Assembly: GCA_024696005.1 (NCBI GenBank)
Contig: JAILHF010000007.1
Span: 1-64,000, forward strand
Direction of reading: 5' to 3'
From: Lachnospiraceae bacterium
GTDB taxonomy: Bacteria > Bacillota > Clostridia > Lachnospirales > Lachnospiraceae
DNA: 64,000 nt
The stretch's first letter is position 1. Each line of letters opens with the position of its first letter. Below are positions 23,817 to 36,993 of the stretch, piece after piece. Made by a program: the position numbers and the translations under genes. The notes under the pieces were generated by a model. It saw only the letters and a list, made by a program, of their open reading frames with translations. It made no database searches and was not told the origin of the DNA.

Positions 23817-25190
23817 TTACTTCAGAAACAGCCGCAGGAGCATCTCATTGATCCCGCGGTACGGACGGTAGCGCATGGGCAGGTCGATCCAGCACTTCTT
23901 GTCCAGGATGCCGCAGGAATGGGAGAAGGTCTCGAAGCCGTATCTTCCGTGGTAGTTGCCCATCCCGCTCTCGCCGAAGCCGCCGAAGGGCAGGCCCGGG
24001 GTTGCCAGATGCACCACCACGTCGTTGACGCAGCCGCCGCCGAAACGGCAGCGCCGAAGCAGGTAATTGATGTTGTCCCTGTCCTTGGAAAAGACATAGA
24101 GGGCCAGCGGGTGCTCGTTCTCCTCCACAAAGCGGCGCACTTCCTCGATGCGCTCAAAGGTCAGTACCGGCAGGATGGGCCCGAAGATCTCTTCCTGCAT
24201 CACCGCATCCTTCTTTGTCACATTGTCCATCACCGTGGGCTCGATCTGCAGGCTCTTTTCGTCCCGGCCTCCGCCGAAGACGACCTTGTCCGGATCGATC
24301 AGACCCGTCAGACGCTTGAAGTGCTTTTCATTGATGATCTTGCCGTAATCGTGGTCCTTGAGCGGCTCCTTTCCGAACTGCCTTACGATCTCCTTTTTCA
24401 GCAGGGCGATGAACTCGTCCTTTACATAGCTCTCCACCAGGATATAGTCCGGAGCCACGCAGGTCTGGCCGCAGTTTAAGAACTTGCCGAAAACGATGCG
24501 TCTGGCCGCAAGCTTCAGATCGGCGCTTCCGTCCACGATGCAGGGGCTCTTGCCGCCCAGCTCCAGCGTAACGGGCGTAAGGTGCTCCGCAGCTTTGCGC
24601 AGCACTTCCTTTCCCACGGTCTTGCTGCCGGTGAAAAAGATCTTGTCAAACTTCAGGTTCAGAAGCTGGCGGTTCTCCTCACGGCCTCCGGTGATGCAGG
24701 CAACATAGTCCTCCGCAAAGGTCTCGCCGATCAGCTTTTCGATCGCCTCCGAGGTAGCCGGCGCATAGGCGCTGGGCTTGAGGATCACGGTATTTCCGGC
24801 GGCGATCGCATCCACCAGCGGACTGATCGTCAAAAGGAACGGATAGTTCCAGGGGCTCATGATCAGTACATTACCGTAGGGCTTGCGCATGATCAGGCTG
24901 TCGGCATGGAAATTCGTGAGGGGCGTGGGTCTCCACTGCGTGGCCGCATAACGGCGCATGTTCTTTAGCATGTGGCTGATCTCGCTCAGGGCAAGGCCGA
25001 TCTCGCACATGAAGCTCTCCATGTCGCTTTTTCCGAGGTCGCGCCCCAAGGCATCCAGCAGTTCGTCTTCCTTCTTCCGGATGGCGCGGTAGAGCTTTTT
25101 CAGGGCCGTCTCGCGCACGCCCAGGGAAAGGGTGGAACCTTCTTCAAAAAACACCCGCTGTTTCTTCAGGATCTCTTCCGTACGGTTCAT
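23817..25190 (-). CDS. Aldehyde dehydrogenase family protein
   Basis: A 457-residue class 3-like aldehyde dehydrogenase. Visible elements: MSPWNYPFLL (cofactor pocket), ILKPSAYAPATS, FFTGSKTVGKEV, then ELGGKSPCIV with the catalytic base glutamate, and NCGQTCVAPDYIL with the nucleophile cysteine in GQTC. EEIFGPILPV and PFGGFGESGMG follow. It oxidises an aldehyde with NAD(P). Length and motif order are normal. The ATG overlaps the TGA of the upstream alcohol dehydrogenase gene, with AAGGAGGG in front, so the pair may interconvert an alcohol, its aldehyde and an acid. There is no N- or C-terminal hydrophobic anchor beyond the weakly hydrophobic tail LLRLFLK. Confidence 0.92.
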   Translation of the reverse strand: MNRTEEILKKQRVFFEEGSTLSLGVRETALKKLYRAIRKKEDELLDALGRDLGKSDMESFMCEIGLALSEISHMLKNMRRYAATQWRPTPLTNFHADSLIMRKPYGNVLIMSPWNYPFLLTISPLVDAIAAGNTVILKPSAYAPATSEAIEKLIGETFAEDYVACITGGREENRQLLNLKFDKIFFTGSKTVGKEVLRKAAEHLTPVTLELGGKSPCIVDGSADLKLAARRIVFGKFLNCGQTCVAPDYILVESYVKDEFIALLKKEIVRQFGKEPLKDHDYGKIINEKHFKRLTGLIDPDKVVFGGGRDEKSLQIEPTVMDNVTKKDAVMQEEIFGPILPVLTFERIEEVRRFVEENEHPLALYVFSKDRDNINYLLRRCRFGGGCVNDVVVHLATPGLPFGGFGESGMGNYHGRYGFETFSHSCGILDKKCWIDLPMRYRPYRGINEMLLRLFLK

Positions 25191-26404
25191 GATCTGGTCC
25201 CTCCTTCTTCATATACATCATAGTAAAAGCGCTCCAGCGCTTTTGCATCCATCAGCACAGGCACGGGATAGACAGGGTTGCCTTCCTTAGCCGCCATGCG
25301 GGCCATCTTGGTGATGTCCTCTTTTTTGATGCCGGGGATCCTGGTGCCGATCCCGATCTTGCGGTTCAGCTCCCATACGGCCCGGATGAAGCTCTGGGCC
25401 GCCAGCGCTTCTTCGGTATCCATGTGTGCCACGCCGGCGGCGATCGCCAGTGCCTTCAGCTGCGGATAAATGCTCGTGCCATAAGCCTCCAGGACATAGG
25501 GCAGGAGGATCGCCGTGGTCTCGCCGTGCGGCAGGTTGTACTGCCCGCTCAGGGAATGGCTCACCGCATGTGCATAGCCCACATAGGACACGGTAAAGGC
25601 GCAGCCGCCCAGATAGGAAGCCCGCAGCATGCCGCGTCTTGCCTTCATGTCGTTTCCGTTCTTCACGGCGCGCTCCAGGTATTTGAACACCAGCCGGACA
25701 GCGCGCAGCGCTTCGCGTCTGGTCAGCTTTGTCGTGGAATTCCCGATATAGGCTTCCACGGCATGCGCCAGCGTATCCATTCCGGTTCCCGCGGTGATGC
25801 GGGGCGGAAGCGTCCTCGTGGTCTCGGGGTCGAGCACGGCCACATCCGGGATCAGCGGGAAATCCATCAGCGCGTACTTGTGCCCGCTCTCATCATCCAG
25901 GATCACGGCTGCCACCGTGGTCTCGCTCCCGGTTCCGGCAGTCGTGGGGATGGCTATGGTATACGGTGTGCGCAGCCATACCCTGAGGATCCCGCCCAGA
26001 TCCTCGAGCGTGCTGTTCGGCCGTGCGATCAGCGCCCCCACAGCCTTGGCCGTATCCATGGAGGAACCGCCGCCGAAACCGATCAATGCCTTGCAATCCT
26101 GCTGCAGGTAAAGCTGCCTGGCCTCCTCCACGGTGCTTACCGTCGGATTGGGCTGCACCTTGTCGTACACGGCTGTCTTGATCCCGTTCTTCTTCAGGAT
26201 CTCCTCCAGATGCTTTGTGAGGCCCAGCCCGCGGATCGAAGGATCCGTGACCAGCAGCACGCTGCACAGATCCTTTTCCTTCAGAAGCTTCGGGATCTGG
26301 TCCACCTGGTTCAGAATGTTCGGATTCCGGTAGGGCAGGATGGGGATCGCCAGCTTGAAGCCGAACTGAAAGACTCTGCAATAAAGCTTTTCCAAAATGT
26401 TCAT
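25187..26404 (-). CDS. Iron-containing alcohol dehydrogenase
   Basis: A ~405-residue member of the Fe-dependent (type III) alcohol dehydrogenases. It shows ALIGFGGGSSMDTAKAVG (NAD site), IAIPTTAGTGSETTVAAV, then the metal ligands in AGTGMDTLAHAVEAYI, YAHAVSHSLSGQYNLPHGET. ATG 26404 is preferred because AAGGAG lies 11 nt upstream; an in-frame ATG at 26452 has no ribosome site. It is the first gene of the pair with the aldehyde dehydrogenase and lies 114 nt after rpoC. A weak hairpin in that gap may end the polymerase transcript. The substrate is not predictable. Confidence 0.92.
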   Translation of the reverse strand: MNILEKLYCRVFQFGFKLAIPILPYRNPNILNQVDQIPKLLKEKDLCSVLLVTDPSIRGLGLTKHLEEILKKNGIKTAVYDKVQPNPTVSTVEEARQLYLQQDCKALIGFGGGSSMDTAKAVGALIARPNSTLEDLGGILRVWLRTPYTIAIPTTAGTGSETTVAAVILDDESGHKYALMDFPLIPDVAVLDPETTRTLPPRITAGTGMDTLAHAVEAYIGNSTTKLTRREALRAVRLVFKYLERAVKNGNDMKARRGMLRASYLGGCAFTVSYVGYAHAVSHSLSGQYNLPHGETTAILLPYVLEAYGTSIYPQLKALAIAAGVAHMDTEEALAAQSFIRAVWELNRKIGIGTRIPGIKKEDITKMARMAAKEGNPVYPVPVLMDAKALERFYYDVYEEGGTRS

Positions 26405-26518
26405 GATGTTATACTCCTTGTCAGACGCCTGCGTTTCTATTTCACTATGCAAGAACGGCAGGAAACCGTTTCCGATCCCCCGCCGTCATGATACTGTTTT
26501 ATTCTTCAGAATACGGGC

Positions 26519-30223
<3,705 letters not shown>

Positions 30224-30277
30224 TTTCAGGATCTCCTTCCTTCTCTTGTAAACAGTCTTTGGTTGCCGTCTTGCTTC

Positions 30278-33200
30278 TTACTCGTCGTCTTCCACGCTGT
30301 CTACAAATTCTCCGGCGATTTCTTCATCCAGCGCATCGTCAAATCCGTCCTCATCGGACTCATCGGCTTCGATGTCCTCGAGGTCACCCTCTTCGGTCAG
30401 GCGCTTGGTACCGTAACCTTCCGCACCCTTGAAATCGTTCCGATGCTCGCCCAGGTCGAACTTGAACTCGCTCTCGTTATAATCCACATTTTCCTTCAGT
30501 TCCACTTCCCTGCCGTTCTCATCCAGCACACGCACATCCAGAGCCAGGGACTGCAGTTCCTTGAGCAGCACCTTGAAGGACTCGGGGATGCCGGGCTCCG
30601 GAATGTTCTCGCCCTTGACGATGGCTTCGTAAGTCTTCACACGTCCGATCACATCGTCGCTCTTGACGGTCAGGATCTCCTGCAGGGTATAGGATGCACC
30701 GTATGCCTCCAGGGCCCACACTTCCATTTCTCCGAAACGCTGTCCGCCGAACTGAGCCTTGCCGCCCAGAGGCTGCTGCGTAACGAGGGAGTACGGTCCG
30801 GTGGAACGCGCATGGATCTTGTCGTCCACCAGGTGGTGCAGTTTGAGGTAATGCATGTGTCCGATGGTGACCGGCGAATCAAAGAACTCACCGGTACGGC
30901 CGTCGCGCAGACGCACGGTACCGTCGCGGGAGATGGGCACGCCCTTCCACAGTTCACGGTGCGCGCGGTTCTCGCTCAGGTAATCATATACCTCGGGAAG
31001 CAGCTCATCCTTGTGCAGGCTCGAGAAGGTCTCGCCCTTCCACTCCTTGCCCGCGTAATCTTCCTTGCGGTCTTCCGCCTTCCAGTTCTTTGCTTCCGCA
31101 TCGTCGAAAGGCAGGTTCACATAGTCGTTTGCCAGCTCCAGGGTATCCATGATGTCCTGCTCGTCCGCGCCGTCAAAGACCGGGGTGGCAATGTTGAAGC
31201 CAAGGGCCTTTGCAGCAAGGGACAGGTGGATCTCCAGGATCTGTCCGATATTCATTCGGGAAGGCACGCCCAGAGGATTCAGCACGATATCCAGGGGACG
31301 TCCGTTGGGCAGATAAGGCATGTCCTCAACGGGAAGCACGCGGCTTACCACACCCTTGTTACCGTGACGGCCGGCCATCTTGTCACCCACGCTGATCTTA
31401 CGCTTCTGGGCAATGTAGATGCGGACCTTCTCGTTCACGCCGGGGCTCAGCTCACTGCCGCACTCCGCACGGCTGAACTTCTTCGCATCCACCACCACGC
31501 CGTATTCGCCGTGAGGCACCTTCAGGGAAGTGTCACGCACTTCTCTTGCCTTCTCACCGAAGATCGCACGGAGCAGGCGCTCCTCGGGGGTCAGATCGGT
31601 CTCACCCTTCGGGGTGACCTTGCCGACCAGGATATCGCCGCTGCGTACCTCGGCTCCGACACGGATGATGCCGTCGTCGTTCAGATCCTTCAGCGCATCC
31701 TCGCCGACGCCGGGGATGTCACGGGTGATCTCCTCGGGCCCGAGCTTGGTGTCACGCGCTTCGGTCTCGTATTCCTCAATATGAACGGATGTGTAAACAT
31801 CCTCTTTGACCAGACGCTCGCTAAGCAGAACGGCGTCCTCGTAGTTGTAACCTTCCCAGGTCATGAATCCGATCAGCGGGTTCTTGCCCAGTCCCAGCTC
31901 ACCGTTCGAAGTGGAAGGACCGTCCGCGATCACCTGACCGGCTTCGACATGATCTCCCTTGTCCACGATGGGCTTCTGGTTGTAGCAGTTGGACTGGTTG
32001 GAGCGCATGAACTTCTGAAGCACGTACTCCATCTTCTCGCCGTCATCTGCCTTAACCTGGATCAGCTCGGCCGAAACAAAGGTAACGGTACCGGGCTTGG
32101 TAGCCACCACGCACAGACCGGAGTCCACGGCAGCCTTGGGCTCCATGCCGGTTCCGATCGCGGGAGCCTCGGTGAAGAGCAGAGGCACGGCCTGACGCTG
32201 CATGTTGGATCCCATCAGTGCACGGTTCGCGTCATCGTTCTCCAGGAAGGGGATCAATGCGGTAGCGACCGAGAACACCATCTTCGGGGACACGTCCATG
32301 TAATCGAACATGGCCTTGGGATACTCCTGCGTCTCCGTGCGGTAACGGCCGGAAACGGAACGTCTCACGAAATGTCCCTTCTCATCCAGCTTTTCGTTAG
32401 CCTGTGCTACATGATAATTATCTTCTTCGTCCGCAGTCATGTAGACAACTTCGTCGGTGACCACCGGATTTGCGGGATCGCTCTTGTCGATCCTGCGGTA
32501 AGGTGCCTCGATGAAGCCATACTCATTGATGCGGGCATAGCTTGCCAGCGAGTTGATCAGACCGATGTTGGGACCTTCAGGGGTCTCGATCGGGCACATG
32601 CGGCCGTAATGCGTATAGTGTACATCACGGACCTCGAATCCGGCACGGTCACGGGACAGTCCGCCGGGACCCAGAGCCGAGAGACGGCGCTTGTGCGTCA
32701 GCTCACTCAGAGGGTTGTTCTGGTCCATGAACTGCGACAGCTGGGAGGATCCGAAGAATTCCTTGATCGCAGCCTGCACGGGCTTGATGTTGATCAGTGC
32801 CTGCGGTGAGATCTCCTCGTTCTCGTGGGTATCGTGTGCGGTCATGCGCTCACGCACCACACGCTCCATGCGGGTAAGGCCGATGCGGAACTGGTTCTGC
32901 AGCAGCTCACCCACCGCACGGATGCGGCGGTTGCCCAGATGGTCGATATCGTCATGGTTGCCGATGCCGTACTCCAGGGCAATGTTATAGTTAACGGAAG
33001 CGATGATATCGCTCTTGGTGATGTGCTTCGGGATCAGCTCGTGGATGTTGGAGCGGATCGCCTCACCGTACTGATCGGGATGGCTGCTGTACTCGCGCAG
33101 GATCTTCTTGAGCGCAGGCCAGTAAACCTTCTCGTTCACGCCCAGTGCCCTGGCATCCACATCCAGCCAGCTCTCGATGTCGACCATCAGGTTGGAAAGG

Positions 33201-34222
33201 ACCTTGACATTGCGGGTTTCGGTGCGGATCATGACGCTCTCAACGGCAGCGTTCTGGATCTGATCAGCCAGCTCACGGTCCACCTTGGTCCCTGCAGCGG
33301 CGATCACCTCGCCCGTGAAGGGATTCAGGACATCCTCGGCCAGCACGTGACCGCTGATGCGGTTGCGGAACGCAAGCTTCTTATTAAATTTGTAACGGCC
33401 TACCTTTGCAAGGTCGTAGCGGCGTGCATCAAAGAAGGTGCTCGCCACATAGTTCTCGGCGCTCTCCACACTGGGGGGCTCGCCGGGACGCACCTTGTCG
33501 TAGAGGACTTTCAGGCCGTCCTCGTAGGTCTTGGAAGAGTCCTTGGTAAAGGACATAAGGATCTTGGGTTCGTCACCGAACAGGGACAGGATCTCTTCAT
33601 CCGTTCCCAGGCCGATGGAACGCAAAAATACGGTGATGGGCACTTTTCTCGTGCGGTCAACACGAACATAGAACACATCGTTGGAATCCGTTTCGTATTC
33701 CAGCCATGCGCCTCTGTTCGGGATCACCTGCGCGGAAAACAGCTGCTTGCCCTTATTGTCTCGGGTGATGCCGTAGTAGATACCCGGCGAACGAACCAGC
33801 TGGCTGACGATTACACGCTCGGCACCGTTGATCACAAAGGTACCGGTCTCCGTCATCAGCGGGAAATTTCCCATAAAGATCTCGTGCTCGCGGAACTGCT
33901 CCTTAGCCTCGTTACGCAGACGTACCTTCACCTGCAGCGGTGCTTCATACGTCAGGTCACGTTCCTTGCATTCGTTGATGCTGTGCTTGATCCCCGACCG
34001 ATCCAGCTTAAAATCCACAAAATCCAGTTTCAGATTGCCGCCGAAATCGGTGATAGGAGAAATATCATCGAATGCTTCGCGCAGGCCCTCTTCCAGGAAC
34101 CATTTGTAGGAGTTCTTCTGGACCTCGATCAGATTCGGCATCTGCAGAACTTCTCTCCGTCTGGAGTAGCTCATGCGCATGCCATTGCCGGTGCTCATCG
34201 GACGAATTCTGTTTTTTTCCAT
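30278..34222 (-). CDS. rpoB: DNA-directed RNA polymerase subunit beta
   Basis: A ~1314-residue beta subunit starting [20 protein letters not shown]. The rifampicin pocket ([20 protein letters not shown], then LSALGPGG) carries the residues of sensitive enzymes. [19 protein letters not shown] and the C-terminal [14 protein letters not shown] are intact, and the tail is highly acidic ([11 protein letters not shown]). I prefer ATG 34222, with GGGGTGA about 10 nt upstream; a GTG at 34234 is in frame but overlaps that site. It has its own sigma-A promoter at 34331-34359, behind the rplL attenuator. Confidence 0.98.
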   Translation of the reverse strand: MEKNRIRPMSTGNGMRMSYSRRREVLQMPNLIEVQKNSYKWFLEEGLREAFDDISPITDFGGNLKLDFVDFKLDRSGIKHSINECKERDLTYEAPLQVKVRLRNEAKEQFREHEIFMGNFPLMTETGTFVINGAERVIVSQLVRSPGIYYGITRDNKGKQLFSAQVIPNRGAWLEYETDSNDVFYVRVDRTRKVPITVFLRSIGLGTDEEILSLFGDEPKILMSFTKDSSKTYEDGLKVLYDKVRPGEPPSVESAENYVASTFFDARRYDLAKVGRYKFNKKLAFRNRISGHVLAEDVLNPFTGEVIAAAGTKVDRELADQIQNAAVESVMIRTETRNVKVLSNLMVDIESWLDVDARALGVNEKVYWPALKKILREYSSHPDQYGEAIRSNIHELIPKHITKSDIIASVNYNIALEYGIGNHDDIDHLGNRRIRAVGELLQNQFRIGLTRMERVVRERMTAHDTHENEEISPQALINIKPVQAAIKEFFGSSQLSQFMDQNNPLSELTHKRRLSALGPGGLSRDRAGFEVRDVHYTHYGRMCPIETPEGPNIGLINSLASYARINEYGFIEAPYRRIDKSDPANPVVTDEVVYMTADEEDNYHVAQANEKLDEKGHFVRRSVSGRYRTETQEYPKAMFDYMDVSPKMVFSVATALIPFLENDDANRALMGSNMQRQAVPLLFTEAPAIGTGMEPKAAVDSGLCVVATKPGTVTFVSAELIQVKADDGEKMEYVLQKFMRSNQSNCYNQKPIVDKGDHVEAGQVIADGPSTSNGELGLGKNPLIGFMTWEGYNYEDAVLLSERLVKEDVYTSVHIEEYETEARDTKLGPEEITRDIPGVGEDALKDLNDDGIIRVGAEVRSGDILVGKVTPKGETDLTPEERLLRAIFGEKAREVRDTSLKVPHGEYGVVVDAKKFSRAECGSELSPGVNEKVRIYIAQKRKISVGDKMAGRHGNKGVVSRVLPVEDMPYLPNGRPLDIVLNPLGVPSRMNIGQILEIHLSLAAKALGFNIATPVFDGADEQDIMDTLELANDYVNLPFDDAEAKNWKAEDRKEDYAGKEWKGETFSSLHKDELLPEVYDYLSENRAHRELWKGVPISRDGTVRLRDGRTGEFFDSPVTIGHMHYLKLHHLVDDKIHARSTGPYSLVTQQPLGGKAQFGGQRFGEMEVWALEAYGASYTLQEILTVKSDDVIGRVKTYEAIVKGENIPEPGIPESFKVLLKELQSLALDVRVLDENGREVELKENVDYNESEFKFDLGEHRNDFKGAEGYGTKRLTEEGDLEDIEADESDEDGFDDALDEEIAGEFVDSVEDDE

Positions 34223-34330
34223 ACTGACACTCACCCCGTTTTAGATTGTTGGTAGTTACAGAAAAGAATGTGCGGTCTAGCGCAGTCAAAAAAGCATAGT
34301 ATGCCTACTACGCATAACGACACAAATCTC

Positions 34331-34359
34331 ATACTACCACAAGAGAAATTCTAAGTCAA
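34331..34359 (-). promoter_or_regulatory. Internal sigma-A promoter of rpoBC
   Basis: Minus strand TTGACT (34359-34354), 17-bp spacer, TAGTAT (34336-34331). It lies between the rplL attenuator and rpoB and would give a leader of about 100 nt. Confidence 0.75.
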
Positions 34360-34411
34360 GGATTATTTTCGGAAATTTTCAGAAGTGGCCGGCAAGCCAC
34401 TGAACAGTAAT

Positions 34412-34450
34412 CTTTTCGGGAAAAGAGAAGCTGCGGTTTCCCGCAGCTTC
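34412..34450 (-). terminator. rplL-rpoB attenuator
   Basis: GAAGCTGCGG (34427-34436) pairs perfectly with CCGCAGCTTC (34441-34450) over a 4-nt loop; on the minus strand CTCTTTTCC follows. The moderate T tract suggests partial termination, as known for this position in other bacteria, which lowers rpoBC relative to ribosomal proteins. Confidence 0.8.
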
Positions 34451-34482
34451 CCGCCATGGTCTTTGTAGTACCGGGCCCTTTC

Positions 34483-34863
34483 TTACTTCAGGGTTACGGT
34501 AGCGCCAACCTCTTCGAGCTTTGCCTTGATGTCGTTTGCTTCGTCCTTGGAAGCGCCTTCCTTTACCATCTTGGGTGCGCCCTCAACCAGTTCCTTGGAC
34601 TCCTTCAGGCCCAGGCCGGTGATGGTGCGGATCACCTTGATGACATCCATCTTCTTCTCGCCGAAGCTGGTCAGCTCAACGTCGAACTCGGTCTTCTCTT
34701 CCTCAGCTGCTGCGCCGCCTGCTGCAGGACCAGCTGCAACTACAACACCTGCTGCTGCGGATACACCGAACTCTTCCTCACAAGCCTTTACCAGATCGTT
34801 CAGCTCCAGTACGGAAAGCTCCTTGATCGCCTCAATGATCTCTTCTTTGCTCAACTTAGCCAT
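34483..34863 (-). CDS. rplL: 50S ribosomal protein L7/L12
   Basis: A 126-residue L7/L12. The N-terminal dimerisation helix region ([20 protein letters not shown]) is joined by the Ala/Gly hinge ([15 protein letters not shown]) to the C-terminal globular domain with [18 protein letters not shown]. This stalk protein binds translation factors. It lies 26 nt after rplJ with a good AGGTAAAG-type ribosome site. High codon bias and strong ribosome sites fit high expression. Confidence 0.99.
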   Translation of the reverse strand: MAKLSKEEIIEAIKELSVLELNDLVKACEEEFGVSAAAGVVVAAGPAAGGAAAEEEKTEFDVELTSFGEKKMDVIKVIRTITGLGLKESKELVEGAPKMVKEGASKDEANDIKAKLEEVGATVTLK

Positions 34864-34889
34864 TTTTCTTTACCTCCATAAATGATGAT

Positions 34890-35438
34890 TTACTCTGCTG
34901 CAGGAGCTTCCGCTGCTGCTTCCTCTGCCGGAGCCGCTGCTGCTGCAGCATCTCCGCCGCCCTTCTCCGCGATCTGCTTGATCACGCGGGCAAAATTGGT
35001 GATCGGGCTCTGCATGCTTCCCAGCAGTCTGGAAAGCAGTTCGTCTCTCGACGGAACCTGTGCCACACCCTCCAGTGCCTTTGCGTCATAAAGCTGGCCT
35101 TCCACAATACCGGCCTTCAGCTCAAGCTTCGGGGCGGTCTTGGCAAACTTTACGATCTCTCTTGCGGGAGCCGTTGCATCCGTCTTGGAAACCACCAGTG
35201 CGCTGGGGCCTTCCAGGTACTGATCGAGCTGCTTGCAATCCGTATCCTTGAATGCGAAATGCATCATGGTGTTCTTGTAAACCTTGTAGGTTATGCCTGC
35301 CTCACGGAGCGCCTTGCGGAGCGCCGTATCCTGGGCAACCGTCAGACCTCTGTGGTCTACAAGCAGAACGGACTGCGCATCCTTGATCACTTCCGCGATC
35401 TCTTGTACGATCGGCTGCTTCAGTTCTACCTTTGCCAT
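34890..35438 (-). CDS. rplJ: 50S ribosomal protein L10
   Basis: A 182-residue L10. It has the core QSVLLVDHRGLTVAQ and the L7/L12-binding C-terminal helix, then an alanine- and glutamate-rich tail. L10 also represses its own mRNA by binding the leader. AAGGAGG precedes the ATG. Upstream are the L10 leader RNA and a sigma-A promoter. In most bacteria rplA lies directly in front; here three glycan genes intervene, so rplJ begins an independent transcription unit. Confidence 0.99.
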   Translation of the reverse strand: MAKVELKQPIVQEIAEVIKDAQSVLLVDHRGLTVAQDTALRKALREAGITYKVYKNTMMHFAFKDTDCKQLDQYLEGPSALVVSKTDATAPAREIVKFAKTAPKLELKAGIVEGQLYDAKALEGVAQVPSRDELLSRLLGSMQSPITNFARVIKQIAEKGGGDAAAAAAPAEEAAAEAPAAE

Positions 35439-35479
35439 CTTGCTACCTCCTTATAGATTCTTTGGAGATATTTATTTCG

Positions 35480-35600
35480 GAAAAATAAAAATCCCCGGTT
35501 ATGCCGGAGAACAGAAAATCAAAGCTATCCACTTCTCACTCCTCGGCAGGTAAGCTGTGCTGTTGCGCCTTGCGGCACCTGCTGTCTTCGGCACGGTTTT
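35480..35600 (-). ncRNA. L10 leader with attenuator
   Basis: The minus-strand leader contains the L10-binding hallmark CCGAAGACAGCAGGTGC, a variable stem, and ACCTGCCGAGG closing it, then a CTCCGG/CCGGGG hairpin (35493-35508) followed by TTTTTATTTTT. This matches the Firmicutes L10 leader class: L10 binding should favour the terminator and stop rplJL synthesis. Confidence 0.88.
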
Positions 35601-35614
35601 CACAAACCTTGAAT

Positions 35615-35643
35615 ACATTATCACACCCGCGGATAAATGTCAA
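35615..35643 (-). promoter_or_regulatory. Sigma-A promoter of rplJL-rpoBC
   Basis: Minus strand TTGACA (35643-35638), 17-bp spacer, TAATGT (35620-35615). It lies between the end of the inserted glycosyltransferase gene and the L10 leader. Confidence 0.82.
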
Positions 35644-35698
35644 TCTTTTTTTGTTCGGGGAGACGATTCTCAGGAAAACGGTTTTTTCAGCAATTTTC

Positions 35699-36730
35699 TC
35701 ACAGCGTTTTTCCGACTGTGGCGATCAGCTCCCACAATTGCTTCTCGTTTTTGATCGGTTTATCGATCGTCTCAAGAACCATACGCACATTGGCGCTCAC
35801 TCTCGCAATCTCGGGATTCTGCCGCCAGTCCGGGAAAAACTTCCGGCAGACCTGCTGCATTCCCTGGAAATATGCCAGAGGAAGATTGGCATCCGCAACA
35901 TGCTCCGCAGCAAAACACAACGTTTCACAGTAGTAGCTCCACAGGAAATACAGGCCGATCACATCCCGGTACTCACGATACAACTCTTCGCGTTCCATAC
36001 AGTAAGCCAGCAGCTCCAGCTGTACTTGCGGATGATCCGTAAGGCGATGGCCCAGTTTGGATGTGACCGTTGATCCCGACCGGAACCGGTACAGATAGAG
36101 TTCTCTGTTCAGGAGCATTACCCGCTTCGCGTTCAGAAAGCAGGGATAAACAAAGAGCGGCTCCTCATAGATCACATGTTCCGCAAAACGCGCCCCGCAT
36201 TTTCGGATCATTTCCAGACGATAAAACTTGTTGGTACAGCCATAAGTGACCAGGCCGGTACGAAGGAAAGGGAGCCTGTCCTCTTTTCCACAGATCTCGT
36301 AAAATGCATCCTCCCGGACAGCCCCGGAGGATTGCTCCGCATTCTCCGTGATAAAAAGGTGATTGAACATGATCACATCGACACTGCGTGCTTCAGCCTG
36401 ATTATACAGAAGCTCACATGCATCCGGAACAAGCTCATCATCCGCATCCAGAAACTGCAGGTACTTTCCGGATGCATAGGAAATTCCTACATTCCGTGCG
36501 CCCCCCTGCCGCATATTCTCTTCCAGCCGGATGATCATCACGGACTCAGGTGCTTCTTTCTCGATCTGCTGAAGGAGCTCCCAGGTTCTCTCCTCATCCG
36601 ACGAAGCGTCATCCACAAAGATACACTCCAGATCAGCCAGACCTATGGTCTGGGTCCGAAGGGAATCCCAGCTCCGGCGAAGGGTATCCGAACAATTATG
36701 ACAGGGTATGATAACAGAAATATGCGCCAT
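35699..36730 (-). CDS. Family 2 glycosyltransferase (inserted in ribosomal protein block)
   Basis: A ~343-residue GT2 enzyme: ISVIIPCHNCSDTLRRSWDS, then CIFVDDASSDEE, NMRQGGARNVGISYA and LQFLDADDELVPD as acidic metal site; the C-terminal half has the SGSTVTSK segment typical of surface-glycan GT2s. The start ATG at 36730 is chosen because GGAGG lies 4 nt upstream; the longer frame to 36961 has no ribosome site and a non-coding look. It starts 8 nt after the small gene upstream, so the three inserted genes form one operon. Its product probably belongs to the same glycan pathway as the 40.6-45 kb genes, whose GT2 (41655-40621) is similar in layout. Confidence 0.9.
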   Translation of the reverse strand: MAHISVIIPCHNCSDTLRRSWDSLRTQTIGLADLECIFVDDASSDEERTWELLQQIEKEAPESVMIIRLEENMRQGGARNVGISYASGKYLQFLDADDELVPDACELLYNQAEARSVDVIMFNHLFITENAEQSSGAVREDAFYEICGKEDRLPFLRTGLVTYGCTNKFYRLEMIRKCGARFAEHVIYEEPLFVYPCFLNAKRVMLLNRELYLYRFRSGSTVTSKLGHRLTDHPQVQLELLAYCMEREELYREYRDVIGLYFLWSYYCETLCFAAEHVADANLPLAYFQGMQQVCRKFFPDWRQNPEIARVSANVRMVLETIDKPIKNEKQLWELIATVGKTL

Positions 36731-36738
36731 ATCTCCTC

Positions 36739-36993
36739 CTATTTCACACACCAGTCCGACTTTTCCGTATCGAGGCAAACATAATTCGATATTGAAAGCT
36801 TCACCCCGTCGATTTCGCCTTCCATAAAGGCATCTCCCATCTGCTGCGTAGTATACGCTGCGGAAAAATGATCCGATAACTGCGGTCTGAAAGGATCGCA
36901 ACAGCCTACAACCGTTACATCCGTACACTTCCTTTCGATCAGATCTACGGCAGCGGCCCATTTTTCATAATCTCCAAATATGATCACCTTCAT
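36739..36993 (-). CDS. Small Rossmann-like fragment protein
   Basis: An 84-residue protein opening with MKVIIFGDYEKWAAAVDLIE and a second strand TDVTVVGCCDPFRP, which resembles the first half of the Rossmann module of the glycan enzymes; the GxG loop is GDY. No second half or catalytic domain follows. Its ATG overlaps the TGA of the upstream gene and GGTGGGATC precedes it, so it is translated in an operon. It may be a true small protein or the N-terminal remnant of a longer enzyme. Confidence 0.6.
   Translation of the reverse strand: MKVIIFGDYEKWAAAVDLIERKCTDVTVVGCCDPFRPQLSDHFSAAYTTQQMGDAFMEGEIDGVKLSISNYVCLDTEKSDWCVK

Noticed and set aside
25424-26491. Open frame of 355 codons on the plus strand opposite the alcohol dehydrogenase gene
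   Set aside because: Antisense to a complete, motif-bearing enzyme; no coding features of its own.
32825-34255. Open frame of 476 codons opposite the 5' half of rpoB
   Set aside because: Shadow of rpoB codon bias, with no start site or recognised domain.
36731-36961. 77-residue N-terminal extension of the inserted GT2
   Set aside because: No ribosome site, arginine- and cysteine-rich non-coding look, and it overlaps the small gene in another frame; GGAGG marks ATG 36730.
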